Shown: positions 1 to 5,385 of the stretch, in pieces
How the letters are laid out: each line of letters begins with the position of its first letter
How positions within the stretch are numbered: position 1 is the first letter of the stretch
From: Syntrophobacter sp. SbD2
GTDB taxonomy: Bacteria; Desulfobacterota; Syntrophobacteria; Syntrophobacterales; Syntrophobacteraceae
DNA length: 5,385 nt
Assembly: GCA_900290385.1 (NCBI GenBank)
Contig: OMSV01000052.1
Location: 1-5,385, forward strand
Direction: 5' to 3'
Notes under the pieces: model-generated
Told to the model about the DNA's origin: nothing
What the model saw: the letters and a program-made list of their open reading frames with translations, nothing else
Database searches by the model: none
Program-made: the position numbers and the translations under genes

Positions 1-191
1 CCCGCCGCGCCGAGGAGATGCCCGGTCATCGACTTTGTTGAACTGACAGCCATTTTGTAAGCGTGATCGCCGAAAACAGTCTTTATAGCCTGTGTTTCAT
101 ATTTGTCGTTGAGCTCAGTCGAAGTGCCGTGGGCGTTGATGTACTGCACATCCGAGGGTTTTATCCCGGCGTCGTCGAGGGCCTCCTGCAT
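1..191 (-). pseudogene. fabF: FabF C-terminal part in the shifted frame, cut by the window edge
   Basis: This is the continuation of fabF after the 26-bp duplication, read in a different frame from the 161-1078 segment. It carries both active-site histidines of the decarboxylating condensing enzymes: His in YINAHGTST and His in [15 protein letters not shown], where the window ends. The spliced reading [15 protein letters not shown] is what the family predicts. An ATG at 191, inside the duplication, could in principle start this frame. The upstream copy of the repeat supplies an AGGAGG, but 16 bases away, which is long for efficient initiation. A separate C-terminal fragment would lack the nucleophile Cys, so I treat it as a displaced part of one gene rather than an independent gene. 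Roughly 70 residues lie beyond the left edge. Confidence 0.88.
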
Positions 192-1078
192 GCAGCGGGC
201 GGCCCGGCCTCCTGCATGCAGCGGGCGGCCCCTTCGCCGTCGGGCGCAGGAGCGGCCATATGGTAGGCGTCTCCCGAAGCGCCGAACCCGATTATTTCGG
301 CATAGATCCGAGCGCCCCTGGCGCGCGCGAAATCGAGCTCTTCAAGGATCAGTATGCCGGAGCCCTCACTTAGTATGAAGCCGTCTCTTTCTTTGTCAAA
401 AGGCCTGGAAGCGTGCTCGGGGTCGTCATTTCGCGTGGAAAGCGCACGCATTGCGTTAAAGCCGGCTACTGCGAGCACGGTCACCGTGGACTCGACACCG
501 CCGGTGATCATCGCTTCGGCGGAACCGTTCCGAATGAGATGATAAGCGTGACCTATAGCATGAGTTCCAGCGGCGCATGCAGTCTGTAAGGACAGGTTGG
601 GACCTTTTGCGCCGTGGTAGATTGAGATAAGGCCGGGGGCCATATTGCTGATGATCATTGGAATGAAAAAGGGGCTACACTTCTTTGGACCCCCTTCCAG
701 GATCAGTTTGTGGGATTCCTCGATCGAGAGCAGGCCGCCGAGGCCGCAGCCCATTACGACGCCGACTCGGGACGAGATCTCGGGCTCCACCTTGAATTTG
801 GCGTCTTCCATGGCATGGTGGGCGGCTACGAGCGCAAACTTGAGAAAGGGATCCATTTTCCGGAGTTCTTTTTTGCTGATGACCTCCTCCGGATGAAAGT
901 TTTTGACCTCTCCCGCGATATGGGTGGCGAATCCGGTAGAATCGAAGCGGGTGATCGGCCCTATTCCTGACTTGCCGGAAGTCAGATTGGACCAATTCTC
1001 CTCAATGCCTATGCCAACCGGGGAAACCAACCCAATTCCCGTGACCACCACACGCCGCCGATTGTTTTCCGATCCCAT
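161..1078 (-). CDS. fabF: 3-oxoacyl-[ACP] synthase II (FabF), main reading frame, frameshifted near its 3' end
   Basis: This encodes the condensing enzyme that extends acyl-ACP with malonyl-ACP in cytoplasmic type II fatty acid synthesis. The frame runs 305 residues from an ATG at 1078, with AGGAG eight bases upstream. Visible family marks are the N-terminal [12 protein letters not shown] (residues 10-21), the nucleophile Cys168 in [14 protein letters not shown], and the GFILSEGSG segment (233-241). The protein matches the family up to about residue 291 (CMQEA), then becomes unrelated ([14 protein letters not shown]) and stops. Family members are about 410 residues. The two catalytic histidines are missing from this frame but are present in the next one (see the 1-191 entry). 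The break coincides with an exact 26-bp tandem duplication at 180-231; deleting one copy restores the family sequence. As read, the product would be inactive. The gene lies 34 bases after fabG, with no acpP between. Either it is a true pseudogene or the duplication is a sequence artefact. Confidence 0.93.
   Translation of the reverse strand: MGSENNRRRVVVTGIGLVSPVGIGIEENWSNLTSGKSGIGPITRFDSTGFATHIAGEVKNFHPEEVISKKELRKMDPFLKFALVAAHHAMEDAKFKVEPEISSRVGVVMGCGLGGLLSIEESHKLILEGGPKKCSPFFIPMIISNMAPGLISIYHGAKGPNLSLQTACAAGTHAIGHAYHLIRNGSAEAMITGGVESTVTVLAVAGFNAMRALSTRNDDPEHASRPFDKERDGFILSEGSGILILEELDFARARGARIYAEIIGFGASGDAYHMAAPAPDGEGAARCMQEAGPPAACRRPSTTPG
180..231. repeat. Exact 26-bp tandem duplication inside fabF
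   Basis: Positions 180-205 and 206-231 are identical for 26 bases. Each copy contains the 10-bp palindrome CTGCATGCAG (186-195 and 212-221). Because 26 is not a multiple of three, the second copy shifts the fabF frame. Removing either copy gives a continuous FabF reading frame to the window edge. Confidence 0.97.
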
Positions 1079-1112
1079 CGTGTTGTCTCCTGCCGCGACC
1101 AGGATGTTTTGT

Positions 1113-1856
1113 CTAACCCATGAACATGCCGCCGTTTACGTGTATAACCTGTCCGGTGATATACCCGGCTGCATCGGATGCAAGAAAGGCAACGGCAGCC
1201 GCAACCTCCTCCGGAGCACCGTACCTTGCCGCTGGAATCTGCGACAGCAAAGCTTCGCGCGACTTTTGCGGGATAGCCAGCGTCATATCAGTTTCGATGA
1301 ATCCCGGGGCGACTGCGTTTACGGTTATGTGCCTGGAGATAATTTCGCGCGCAAGGGACCTCGTAAAGCCTATAATGCCGGCCTTGGCGGCCGAATAATT
1401 ACACTGACCCGCATTCCCGATCACGCCGACAACCGAGGTGACATTGACAATACGCCCGTAGCGCTGGCGCATCATGGGTTTTATCACCGCCTGAGAGCAA
1501 AGGAAAGCTCCTTTGAGGTTGGTGTCCATAACATCGTCCCATTCGCTGGGCTTCATCAAGGCGAGCAGGTTGTCCTTAGCTATCCCGGCGTTGTTTACAA
1601 GGACGTCGATTCGACCATGCGCATCGATGATTTGCTTGAACGCCGCTTTGACCGCGTCGGGATCTGCCACGCTGAACTGCATGGCGGTCGATGTGCCGCC
1701 CCTGCTCTCGACAAGGACCGTTGTCTGTTTTGCGGCCTCCGGGCTGGAGTTGTAATTGACGATGATGTGGCTTTTTGGACCGGCCATCTCCACGGCAATG
1801 CTACGGCCAATCCCACGGCTTGCCCCGGTTACCACGATAACGCGTTGCTCGCTCAA
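1113..1856 (-). CDS. fabG: 3-oxoacyl-[ACP] reductase (FabG), SDR family
   Basis: This is the NADPH-dependent reductase of 3-oxoacyl-ACP, the first reduction in each fatty acid elongation cycle, acting in the cytoplasm and normally a tetramer. The 247-residue length matches FabG. Short-chain dehydrogenase marks are complete: the nucleotide-binding TGASRGIG (10-17), NNAG (88-91), and a catalytic tetrad readable as Asn113 (DTNLKG), Ser141 (NVTSVVG), Tyr154 and Lys158 (YSAAK). The post-catalytic NAVAPGFIETDM (180-191) and the C-terminal GQVIHVNGGMFMG are also typical of FabG. The start is TTG at 1856: it gives the correct N-terminus, a GGGGGG purine run lies just upstream, and no in-frame ATG or GTG is available before it. 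It lies 83 bases after the acyl-CoA dehydrogenase and 34 bases before fabF. Another SDR specificity is possible, but the fab context favours FabG. Confidence 0.95.
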   Translation of the reverse strand: MSEQRVIVVTGASRGIGRSIAVEMAGPKSHIIVNYNSSPEAAKQTTVLVESRGGTSTAMQFSVADPDAVKAAFKQIIDAHGRIDVLVNNAGIAKDNLLALMKPSEWDDVMDTNLKGAFLCSQAVIKPMMRQRYGRIVNVTSVVGVIGNAGQCNYSAAKAGIIGFTRSLAREIISRHITVNAVAPGFIETDMTLAIPQKSREALLSQIPAARYGAPEEVAAAVAFLASDAAGYITGQVIHVNGGMFMG

Positions 1857-1877
1857 TCTGAAACCCCCCGGACAAAA

Positions 1878-1901
1878 GTTGCGAGTTACTGGTTGCGAGT
1901 T
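1878..1901. repeat. Short direct repeat between acyl-CoA dehydrogenase and fabG
   Basis: The 10-mer GTTGCGAGTT occurs at 1878-1887 and again at 1892-1901, a 14-base period. A related copy (TATTGGTTGCGAG, 3245-3257) lies on the other side of the dehydrogenase gene and matches 1887-1899 at 12 of 13 positions in the same orientation. It may be a small dispersed intergenic repeat. Its function is unknown. Confidence 0.6.
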
Positions 1902-1939
1902 GTTCGGTTTCCAAGGTGGTTGGCCAGATTTACTTCACT

Positions 1940-3109
1940 TTAGAAGAAAGTGCTCTTCAATCTGCCGTATTCCTTATTGAGTTCCTGCCCTATGATGTTT
2001 CGCTGGATTTCGTTGGTGCCCTCGTAAATCTGAAGGATCTTCGCGTCGCGCATCATCTTTTCGACGGGATAATCCTGCATGTAGCCATAACCTCCAAGCA
2101 CCTGTACGGCGTTTGTCGCCACCTCCATTGCGACGTCGCCGGCGAATACCTTTGTCATTGCGGAGACTTTGCTAACCTCGCGGGGTTCGGAGTCCATATA
2201 ACGGGCAATGCTGTATAGAAGAGCGCGCGCCGCCTCGGTTTTTGTGGCCATGTCCGCAAGCTTGTGTTGAATAGCCTGGAAGCTTATGATTGGTTTATCG
2301 AACTGGACCCTCTTCCTGGCATATTCGACCGCAATATCGAGAGCCCCCTGGGCAAGGCCGACGGCAAGCGCCGCAATGCCCGGCCGGGATTTATCGAAGG
2401 TCTTCATCGCAATGATAAAACCCATTCCCTCCCGGTCGATCAGCCGGTCTTTGGGAATGCGGCAATCCTCGAATATGAGCTCGCGTGTGGCGGATGCGCG
2501 GATGCCGAGCTTTTTTTCCTTTTTCCCGAAGGAAAATCCAGGGTCTCCCATTTCGACAACGAAAAAACTTGCGCCCCGCGGCCCCTTGGATCGGTCGGTT
2601 ATGGCGAGAATCGAATAGATTTCCGCCTCGCCGCCGTTGGTGATCCACTGCTTGGACCCGTTGATGATGTAATGGTCGCCGTCTTTTCTTGCTTTGGTCT
2701 GAATTCCGGAAACGTCGCTGCCAGCCCCGGGTTCGGTAAGGCCAAAGGCCGCGAGTCTTGACCCGCTGGCGATCTGAGGCAGGTATTTATGTTTGAGTTC
2801 CTCGCTGCCGTGCAGAAGGATCGGATATGCTCCAAGGCCGCTTGCGGCAAACGAGGTGCCGACCCCGATACATGCCTCTCCGAGCTTTTCGATGGCAAGG
2901 CAGTTTTCGAATATTCCTCCACCCGTTCCCCCATATTCCTCAGGGATATAAATGCCGAACAGGCCGGCCTGGGCGAGGATCTTCATGATTTCCCACGGAA
3001 ACTGCTCGGTTACGTCCAATTGGGCCCTGACCGGCCGGATTTTTTCCCTGGCGATCCGCGCAGCCAGTCCCTGCAACATTCGCTGTTCTTCAGTCAAGAA
3101 ATAATCCAA
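1940..3109 (-). CDS. Acyl-CoA dehydrogenase (FAD-dependent)
   Basis: This is a flavoenzyme that oxidises an acyl-CoA to the trans-2-enoyl-CoA and passes electrons to ETF. I choose a TTG start at 3109: it gives the usual N-terminus DYFLTEEQRMLQ and is preceded by a perfect GGAGGT (3117-3122) seven bases away. An upstream ATG at 3160 would add 17 atypical residues. The 389-residue product is normal for the family. Marks include the signature LTEPGAGSD (124-132), the FAD-contacting QWITNG, GFSFGKKEKKLGIRAS in the central beta domain, and the C-terminal QVLGGYGYMQDYPVEK. The catalytic base is Glu363 in QIYEGTNEIQR, the position seen in short/medium-chain and butyryl-CoA dehydrogenases rather than isovaleryl or long-chain types. 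The substrate cannot be fixed from sequence. Its position between a plsX remnant and fabG is unusual, since beta-oxidation genes are not normally in the fab operon; no etfAB is visible here. Confidence 0.95.
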   Translation of the reverse strand: MDYFLTEEQRMLQGLAARIAREKIRPVRAQLDVTEQFPWEIMKILAQAGLFGIYIPEEYGGTGGGIFENCLAIEKLGEACIGVGTSFAASGLGAYPILLHGSEELKHKYLPQIASGSRLAAFGLTEPGAGSDVSGIQTKARKDGDHYIINGSKQWITNGGEAEIYSILAITDRSKGPRGASFFVVEMGDPGFSFGKKEKKLGIRASATRELIFEDCRIPKDRLIDREGMGFIIAMKTFDKSRPGIAALAVGLAQGALDIAVEYARKRVQFDKPIISFQAIQHKLADMATKTEAARALLYSIARYMDSEPREVSKVSAMTKVFAGDVAMEVATNAVQVLGGYGYMQDYPVEKMMRDAKILQIYEGTNEIQRNIIGQELNKEYGRLKSTFF

Positions 3110-3296
3110 ATCAATTACCTCCAATGAAAACCACTGCCGGATTCGGCTGCCCGGCTTCAACCACCCGGCATAGCAACGGCAAAGAAGCAGGCTCCGAGGG
3201 TTAAGAATCTGCCTTCCCTAACACAAAAAACAGGGTTAAGCCAATATTGGTTGCGAGCAGCGGCCGGGCATAATGTGATCGGACCGGAAGGGTACA
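3110..3296. other. Spacer between plsX remnant and acyl-CoA dehydrogenase
   Basis: These 187 bases replace what would be the body of plsX. All three minus-strand frames were read and none resembles PlsX, FabH or FabD. The stretch contains the palindrome CCAATATTGG (3241-3250), a 9-mer AGGGTTAAG repeated at 3197-3205 and 3232-3240, and the TATTGGTTGCGAG element at 3245-3257. I see no clear promoter and no convincing intrinsic terminator. Confidence 0.5.
3117..3122 (-). promoter_or_regulatory. Ribosome binding site deciding the TTG start of the acyl-CoA dehydrogenase
   Basis: GGAGGT reads on the minus strand seven bases before TTG at 3109. It is the best Shine-Dalgarno match in the window and argues for the TTG over the ATG at 3160. 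Confidence 0.8.
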
Positions 3297-3353
3297 TTAC
3301 ACCACGGATCCGGGAGCAAGGTCCCCGCCCATGGCATCTATCGCAATTCTGAT
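3297..3353 (-). pseudogene. plsX: Remnant of plsX (phosphate acyltransferase), N-terminal signature only
   Basis: Read on the minus strand directly after rpmF, this gives IRIAIDAMGGDLAPGSVV and then TAA at 3297. The segment matches the very start of PlsX, which makes acyl-phosphate from acyl-ACP for phospholipid synthesis and normally begins MRIAxDAMGGDxAP. PlsX is usually about 330 residues, so some 95 percent is missing. The codon at the expected start position is ATC instead of ATG, and no ATG, GTG or TTG occurs in frame between it and the end of rpmF. Its place, 34 bases after the rpmF stop, is where plsX sits in the common yceD-rpmF-plsX order, which supports the identification. The short match alone would be weak; position and signature together make it convincing. 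It is probably non-functional. Confidence 0.75.
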
Positions 3354-3387
3354 CCAGCAGACTCGCTTAACACCTTTGACCGCCGCC

Positions 3388-3570
3388 CTACTCTTCCTCG
3401 AGTTCCAGGACCAGACGGCCTTTGTAGTACCCGCAGTTCGGGCAAGCGCGGTGCGCCAGATGCATCTCATTGCACTGAGTGCAGCGGGCAAGGGCCGGCA
3501 TGGCGACGCCGTGGTTGGCCCGCCGTTTGTCACGTCTGGCTTTGGACGTTTTTCTTTTCGGTACACCCAT
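3388..3570 (-). CDS. rpmF: 50S ribosomal protein L32
   Basis: This is a small protein of the large ribosomal subunit. The 60-residue product has the family's basic N-terminus MGVPKRKTSKARRDKRRA, followed by a zinc ribbon with cysteine pairs Cys30-x2-Cys33 (CTQC) and Cys43-x2-Cys46 (CPNC), then GYYKGR and an acidic tail. It is therefore the zinc-binding form rather than the cysteine-free paralogue. The ATG at 3570 has AGGAG seven bases upstream. It follows the DUF177 gene by 62 bases, the usual pairing, and is very probably on the same transcript. It is intact, unlike the plsX sequence that follows. Confidence 0.97.
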   Translation of the reverse strand: MGVPKRKTSKARRDKRRANHGVAMPALARCTQCNEMHLAHRACPNCGYYKGRLVLELEEE

Positions 3571-3632
3571 CTTTTAACTCCTATCTGGAATCTGCCCACA
3601 AAAGCGGGCGCAGCATGCCGATAAGGGGAAAA

Positions 3633-4184
3633 CTATTCAGTTGATTCGCCTAATCCCGTTTTTATTAATTTGAGTTTTGCAAAAGGAGACTGCGTGCCGC
3701 CCGCCTTGCACCGGCATGTCTCTTCATTGAGGTTAGCCCCGCACCCCGGGCATATGCCCCTGCAATCTTCGCGGCAAAGCACCTTCACCGGCAAGGCCAG
3801 AAAAATTTGCTCGGCTACGAGCTGATCCACTTCGATCACCTCGCCGTCAAAGAATTCATATGTGAGCTCATCAGGTGCGAGTTCCTTTTCTTCCGCCTTC
3901 GGCGCCCGCTCGCCTGCAACAAGGTAGATGTCGACAGGTTCATCGAGAGGGAGTTGAAACCGCCCCAGACAGCGGTGGCAGCTAACCTTCAATGCCCCTT
4001 CGATCGTTCCGGTAATTCGTACAAGGTCAGGGCGCCTGTCGAGATTCAGGACGACGTTTACGGGGCGGAGAAGCTTGAGGTTGAAGGGGTCGCCGGTTGG
4101 AACGAACTGCCTCAACCTATCCTCATCCCAGTGGAACCTCAGAGTGCGTCCCGACTCCGGTATTTCGTCAATGCGAACGCGCAT
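3633..4184 (-). CDS. yceD: DUF177 / YceD family protein
   Basis: This is a conserved bacterial protein almost always encoded just before rpmF; in plants and some bacteria the family is tied to 23S rRNA accumulation, but its exact role here is inferred. The 183-residue product starts MRVRIDEIPESGR, typical of the family, and has the central Cys motif CHRCLGRF (from residue 69). An acidic stretch (about 92-107) precedes a Cys-rich C-terminal part with CREDC, CPGCG and CRC (Cys137-159), a likely metal-binding knuckle followed by PFAKLKLI. I chose the ATG at 4184 because GGAAGG lies eight bases before it; a GTG at 4193 is also in frame but would sit almost on that site. A strong promoter lies about 35 bases upstream, so this is the first gene of the transcript. 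Confidence 0.93.
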   Translation of the reverse strand: MRVRIDEIPESGRTLRFHWDEDRLRQFVPTGDPFNLKLLRPVNVVLNLDRRPDLVRITGTIEGALKVSCHRCLGRFQLPLDEPVDIYLVAGERAPKAEEKELAPDELTYEFFDGEVIEVDQLVAEQIFLALPVKVLCREDCRGICPGCGANLNEETCRCKAGGTQSPFAKLKLIKTGLGESTE

Positions 4185-4208
4185 GTGCCACACCTTCCCG
4201 GGGAACGG

Positions 4209-4280
4209 AAACCATCTAGTATAAATATATTAACGGAACTGTCAAGAAATTTCAGGGAATTTGGCGTGTTTAGATGGTTT
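4209..4280. repeat. 10-bp inverted repeat bracketing the operon promoter
   Basis: AAACCATCTA at 4209-4218 and TAGATGGTTT at 4271-4280 are exact reverse complements, 52 bases apart. They enclose the -35 box, the spacer and all but the last base of the -10. They could be a paired operator or a chance match. No recombinase gene is visible nearby. Confidence 0.55.
4218..4245 (-). promoter_or_regulatory. Sigma70-type promoter of the yceD-rpmF operon
   Basis: On the minus strand a perfect -35 TTGACA (4245-4240) is followed after 16 bases by TATACT (4223-4218), a near-consensus -10. Transcription would start near 4211, giving a leader of roughly 27 bases before the ATG at 4184. The spacer is AT-rich. 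It is the best promoter match in the window. Confidence 0.82.
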
Positions 4281-4341
4281 TGAGCATACGAGGACAGCAC
4301 GCAGACAAACGGAGCCGCAGCGCGCCAGAGGTTGAGACGAA

Positions 4342-4394
4342 GGGGGCGGGGTGAGATGCGGGCATCCGGAATAATTCCATATCACCCCGTCCCC
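4342..4394 (-). terminator. Large imperfect hairpin downstream of the lipoprotein gene
   Basis: Arms 4342-4354 and 4382-4394 pair over 13 positions with one G-U, then two more pairs after a mismatch. The loop holds a second small inverted repeat, GGAAT-A-ATTCC (4368-4378). It starts 19 bases after the lipoprotein stop codon on the minus strand, where a terminator is expected. However, no T-tract follows it in that direction, so it may act as a 3' stabilising structure or be a repetitive intergenic element. Confidence 0.45.
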
Positions 4395-4413
4395 GTGCCT
4401 CCGGGTTTTGCTG

Positions 4414-4920
4414 CTAAAACTTCTTGACCGCCTGATTGACTATGTCTTGCACAGCGGCATCGAACACCTTTTTGCCGGCGTTTCGAGTAACTGTGCCTCT
4501 GCCGAACGCAATGCTTTGCTTGGATTCGATTGACGCTATGTGTCTGCCACCCTGGCTGAGTTCGACTCTCACCACCAGCGCAGTGTCGCCGAGGCGCGGC
4601 AGAAAGCGCTCGGCCATCGACCCTTTCTTGAAATAGACGACGTGGGCTTCCATTATGTAGGGCTCACCCTCGGCGTTTGGCGTCCAGAGCATTCCCCGGG
4701 CCTTAAGGGAATCCTGGAGGCCGTTCCAAAGAAGGCCGATAACGTCCTCGTCAAAGACCTTGTGAGTATCGTTGAATACTTCAGACACCTTTACTTTGTA
4801 GGGCGAAAAGACAACCGGCTTGGGCTTGTATATGTCGCCCTCATCCTTTCCTCCCTTGTGACATGCGAGCATGAGCAATGGTATGAAAACGAGGGCAATA
4901 AGACCGATTTTTCTGTGCAT
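4414..4920 (-). CDS. Putative lipoprotein of unknown function, DUF4410-like
   Basis: The 168-residue product begins with a lipoprotein signal peptide: MHRK, a hydrophobic stretch IGLIALVFIPLLMLA, then Cys20 (lipobox MLAC). The residue after Cys is His, not Asp, which by the E. coli Lol rule suggests the outer membrane. The mature part is a single mixed alpha/beta domain: a predicted beta strand near VVFSPYKVKVSEVF, a helix DEDVIGLLWNGLQDSLKARG, then YIMEAHVVYF, TALVVRVELSQGGRHI and a C-terminal helix FDAAVQDIVNQAVKKF. This layout recalls DUF4410/DUF4136-type lipoproteins, but I recognise it only by shape. I choose the ATG at 4920 because GGAGAGG lies seven bases upstream and the signal peptide then starts correctly; a longer frame opens at 4971. 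It is transcribed away from gltX and probably as a single gene. Confidence 0.8.
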   Translation of the reverse strand: MHRKIGLIALVFIPLLMLACHKGGKDEGDIYKPKPVVFSPYKVKVSEVFNDTHKVFDEDVIGLLWNGLQDSLKARGMLWTPNAEGEPYIMEAHVVYFKKGSMAERFLPRLGDTALVVRVELSQGGRHIASIESKQSIAFGRGTVTRNAGKKVFDAAVQDIVNQAVKKF

Positions 4921-4951
4921 GGCTTTACCTCTCCGGCAAATTTTCAGCGAA

Positions 4952-4978
4952 TTTATACGAAAACATCGCAATGAGCAA
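4952..4978 (-). promoter_or_regulatory. Possible promoter of the lipoprotein gene
   Basis: On the minus strand TATAAA (4957-4952) is preceded at 15 bases by TTGCTC (4978-4973). The -10 is good, while the -35 and the spacing are poor. It would give a leader of about 25 bases before the ATG at 4920. Confidence 0.35.
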
Positions 4979-5091
4979 TTACTATCGGTAAGAAGGCCCC
5001 ATGTTTTCGTTTAAGCCCGCACAGTGCCAGAGGCTGGTAAAATGAGCAAGCTTCAAATTGGGTTCTTCCGGTATTTTTGTCCGGCGGGAGT

Positions 5092-5385
<294 letters not shown>

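Noticed and set aside
1079..1112. A hidden acpP between fabG and fabF
   Set aside because: Only 34 bases are available and there is no DSL phosphopantetheine motif.
903..1943. 346-residue open frame on the plus strand
   Set aside because: It lies antisense to fabF and fabG, which carry full family motifs. Its own translation has no recognisable domain, so it is a shadow frame.
2264..2761. 165-residue plus-strand open frame inside the acyl-CoA dehydrogenase gene
   Set aside because: It is entirely antisense to a well-supported gene, with no ribosome binding site or domain signature seen.
3110..3296. Possible frameshifted continuation of plsX
   Set aside because: I read all three minus-strand frames after the TAA at 3297 and found no PlsX-like sequence. 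The gap to the dehydrogenase is far too short for the missing 300 residues.
4185..4280. FapR or FabR-type operator at the operon promoter
   Set aside because: The inverted repeat does not match the operator patterns I know for these regulators. No regulator gene is in the window.
4540..4974. 144-residue plus-strand open frame opposite the lipoprotein gene
   Set aside because: The minus strand has a clear signal peptide, lipobox and ribosome binding site; the plus-strand translation looks random.

Overview
This looks like a bacterial chromosomal segment of moderate GC, probably from a Gram-negative anaerobe or soil/sediment bacterium. The gene order DUF177 (YceD), rpmF, plsX, fab genes is widespread. 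The acyl-CoA dehydrogenase and the lipoprotein fit a Desulfobacterota-like or related Gram-negative lineage, but I cannot fix the taxon from this sequence alone. Nothing here looks like a phage, transposase, CRISPR array or defence island.

Layout. Positions 1-4184 form one minus-strand gene block, transcribed right to left. A strong sigma70-type promoter (TTGACA, 16 nt, TATACT; 4218-4245) reads into the DUF177/YceD protein (3633-4184) and then ribosomal protein L32, rpmF (3388-3570). Next comes a short remnant of plsX (3297-3353), which stops after about 18 codons and has ATC where the start ATG is expected. An acyl-CoA dehydrogenase (1940-3109, TTG start), fabG (1113-1856, TTG start) and fabF (from 1078, running off the left edge) follow. 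Upstream of the promoter lie a large imperfect hairpin (4342-4394) and a minus-strand lipoprotein gene (4414-4920). A divergent spacer of 305 bases separates this from the start of gltX (glutamyl-tRNA synthetase) on the plus strand (5226 to the right edge).

How the genes relate. In many bacteria the block reads yceD-rpmF-plsX-fabH-fabD-fabG-acpP-fabF and couples a ribosomal protein to fatty acid and phospholipid synthesis. Here the block is damaged or rearranged. plsX is reduced to its N-terminal signature, fabH, fabD and acpP are absent, an acyl-CoA dehydrogenase sits in the gap, and fabF is frameshifted by an exact 26-bp tandem duplication (180-205 and 206-231). FabG (3-oxoacyl-ACP reductase) and FabF (condensing enzyme) would act in chain elongation, while the dehydrogenase belongs to acyl-CoA metabolism. 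The simplest reading is an eroded or remodelled fab operon whose missing functions are encoded elsewhere. The fabF frameshift could instead be an assembly error.

I found no wholly new system. The most notable signals are the fabF duplication, the plsX stub, the dehydrogenase placed between short direct repeats, inverted repeats around the operon promoter, and a quadruplex-capable C/G tract just before the gltX ribosome binding site.
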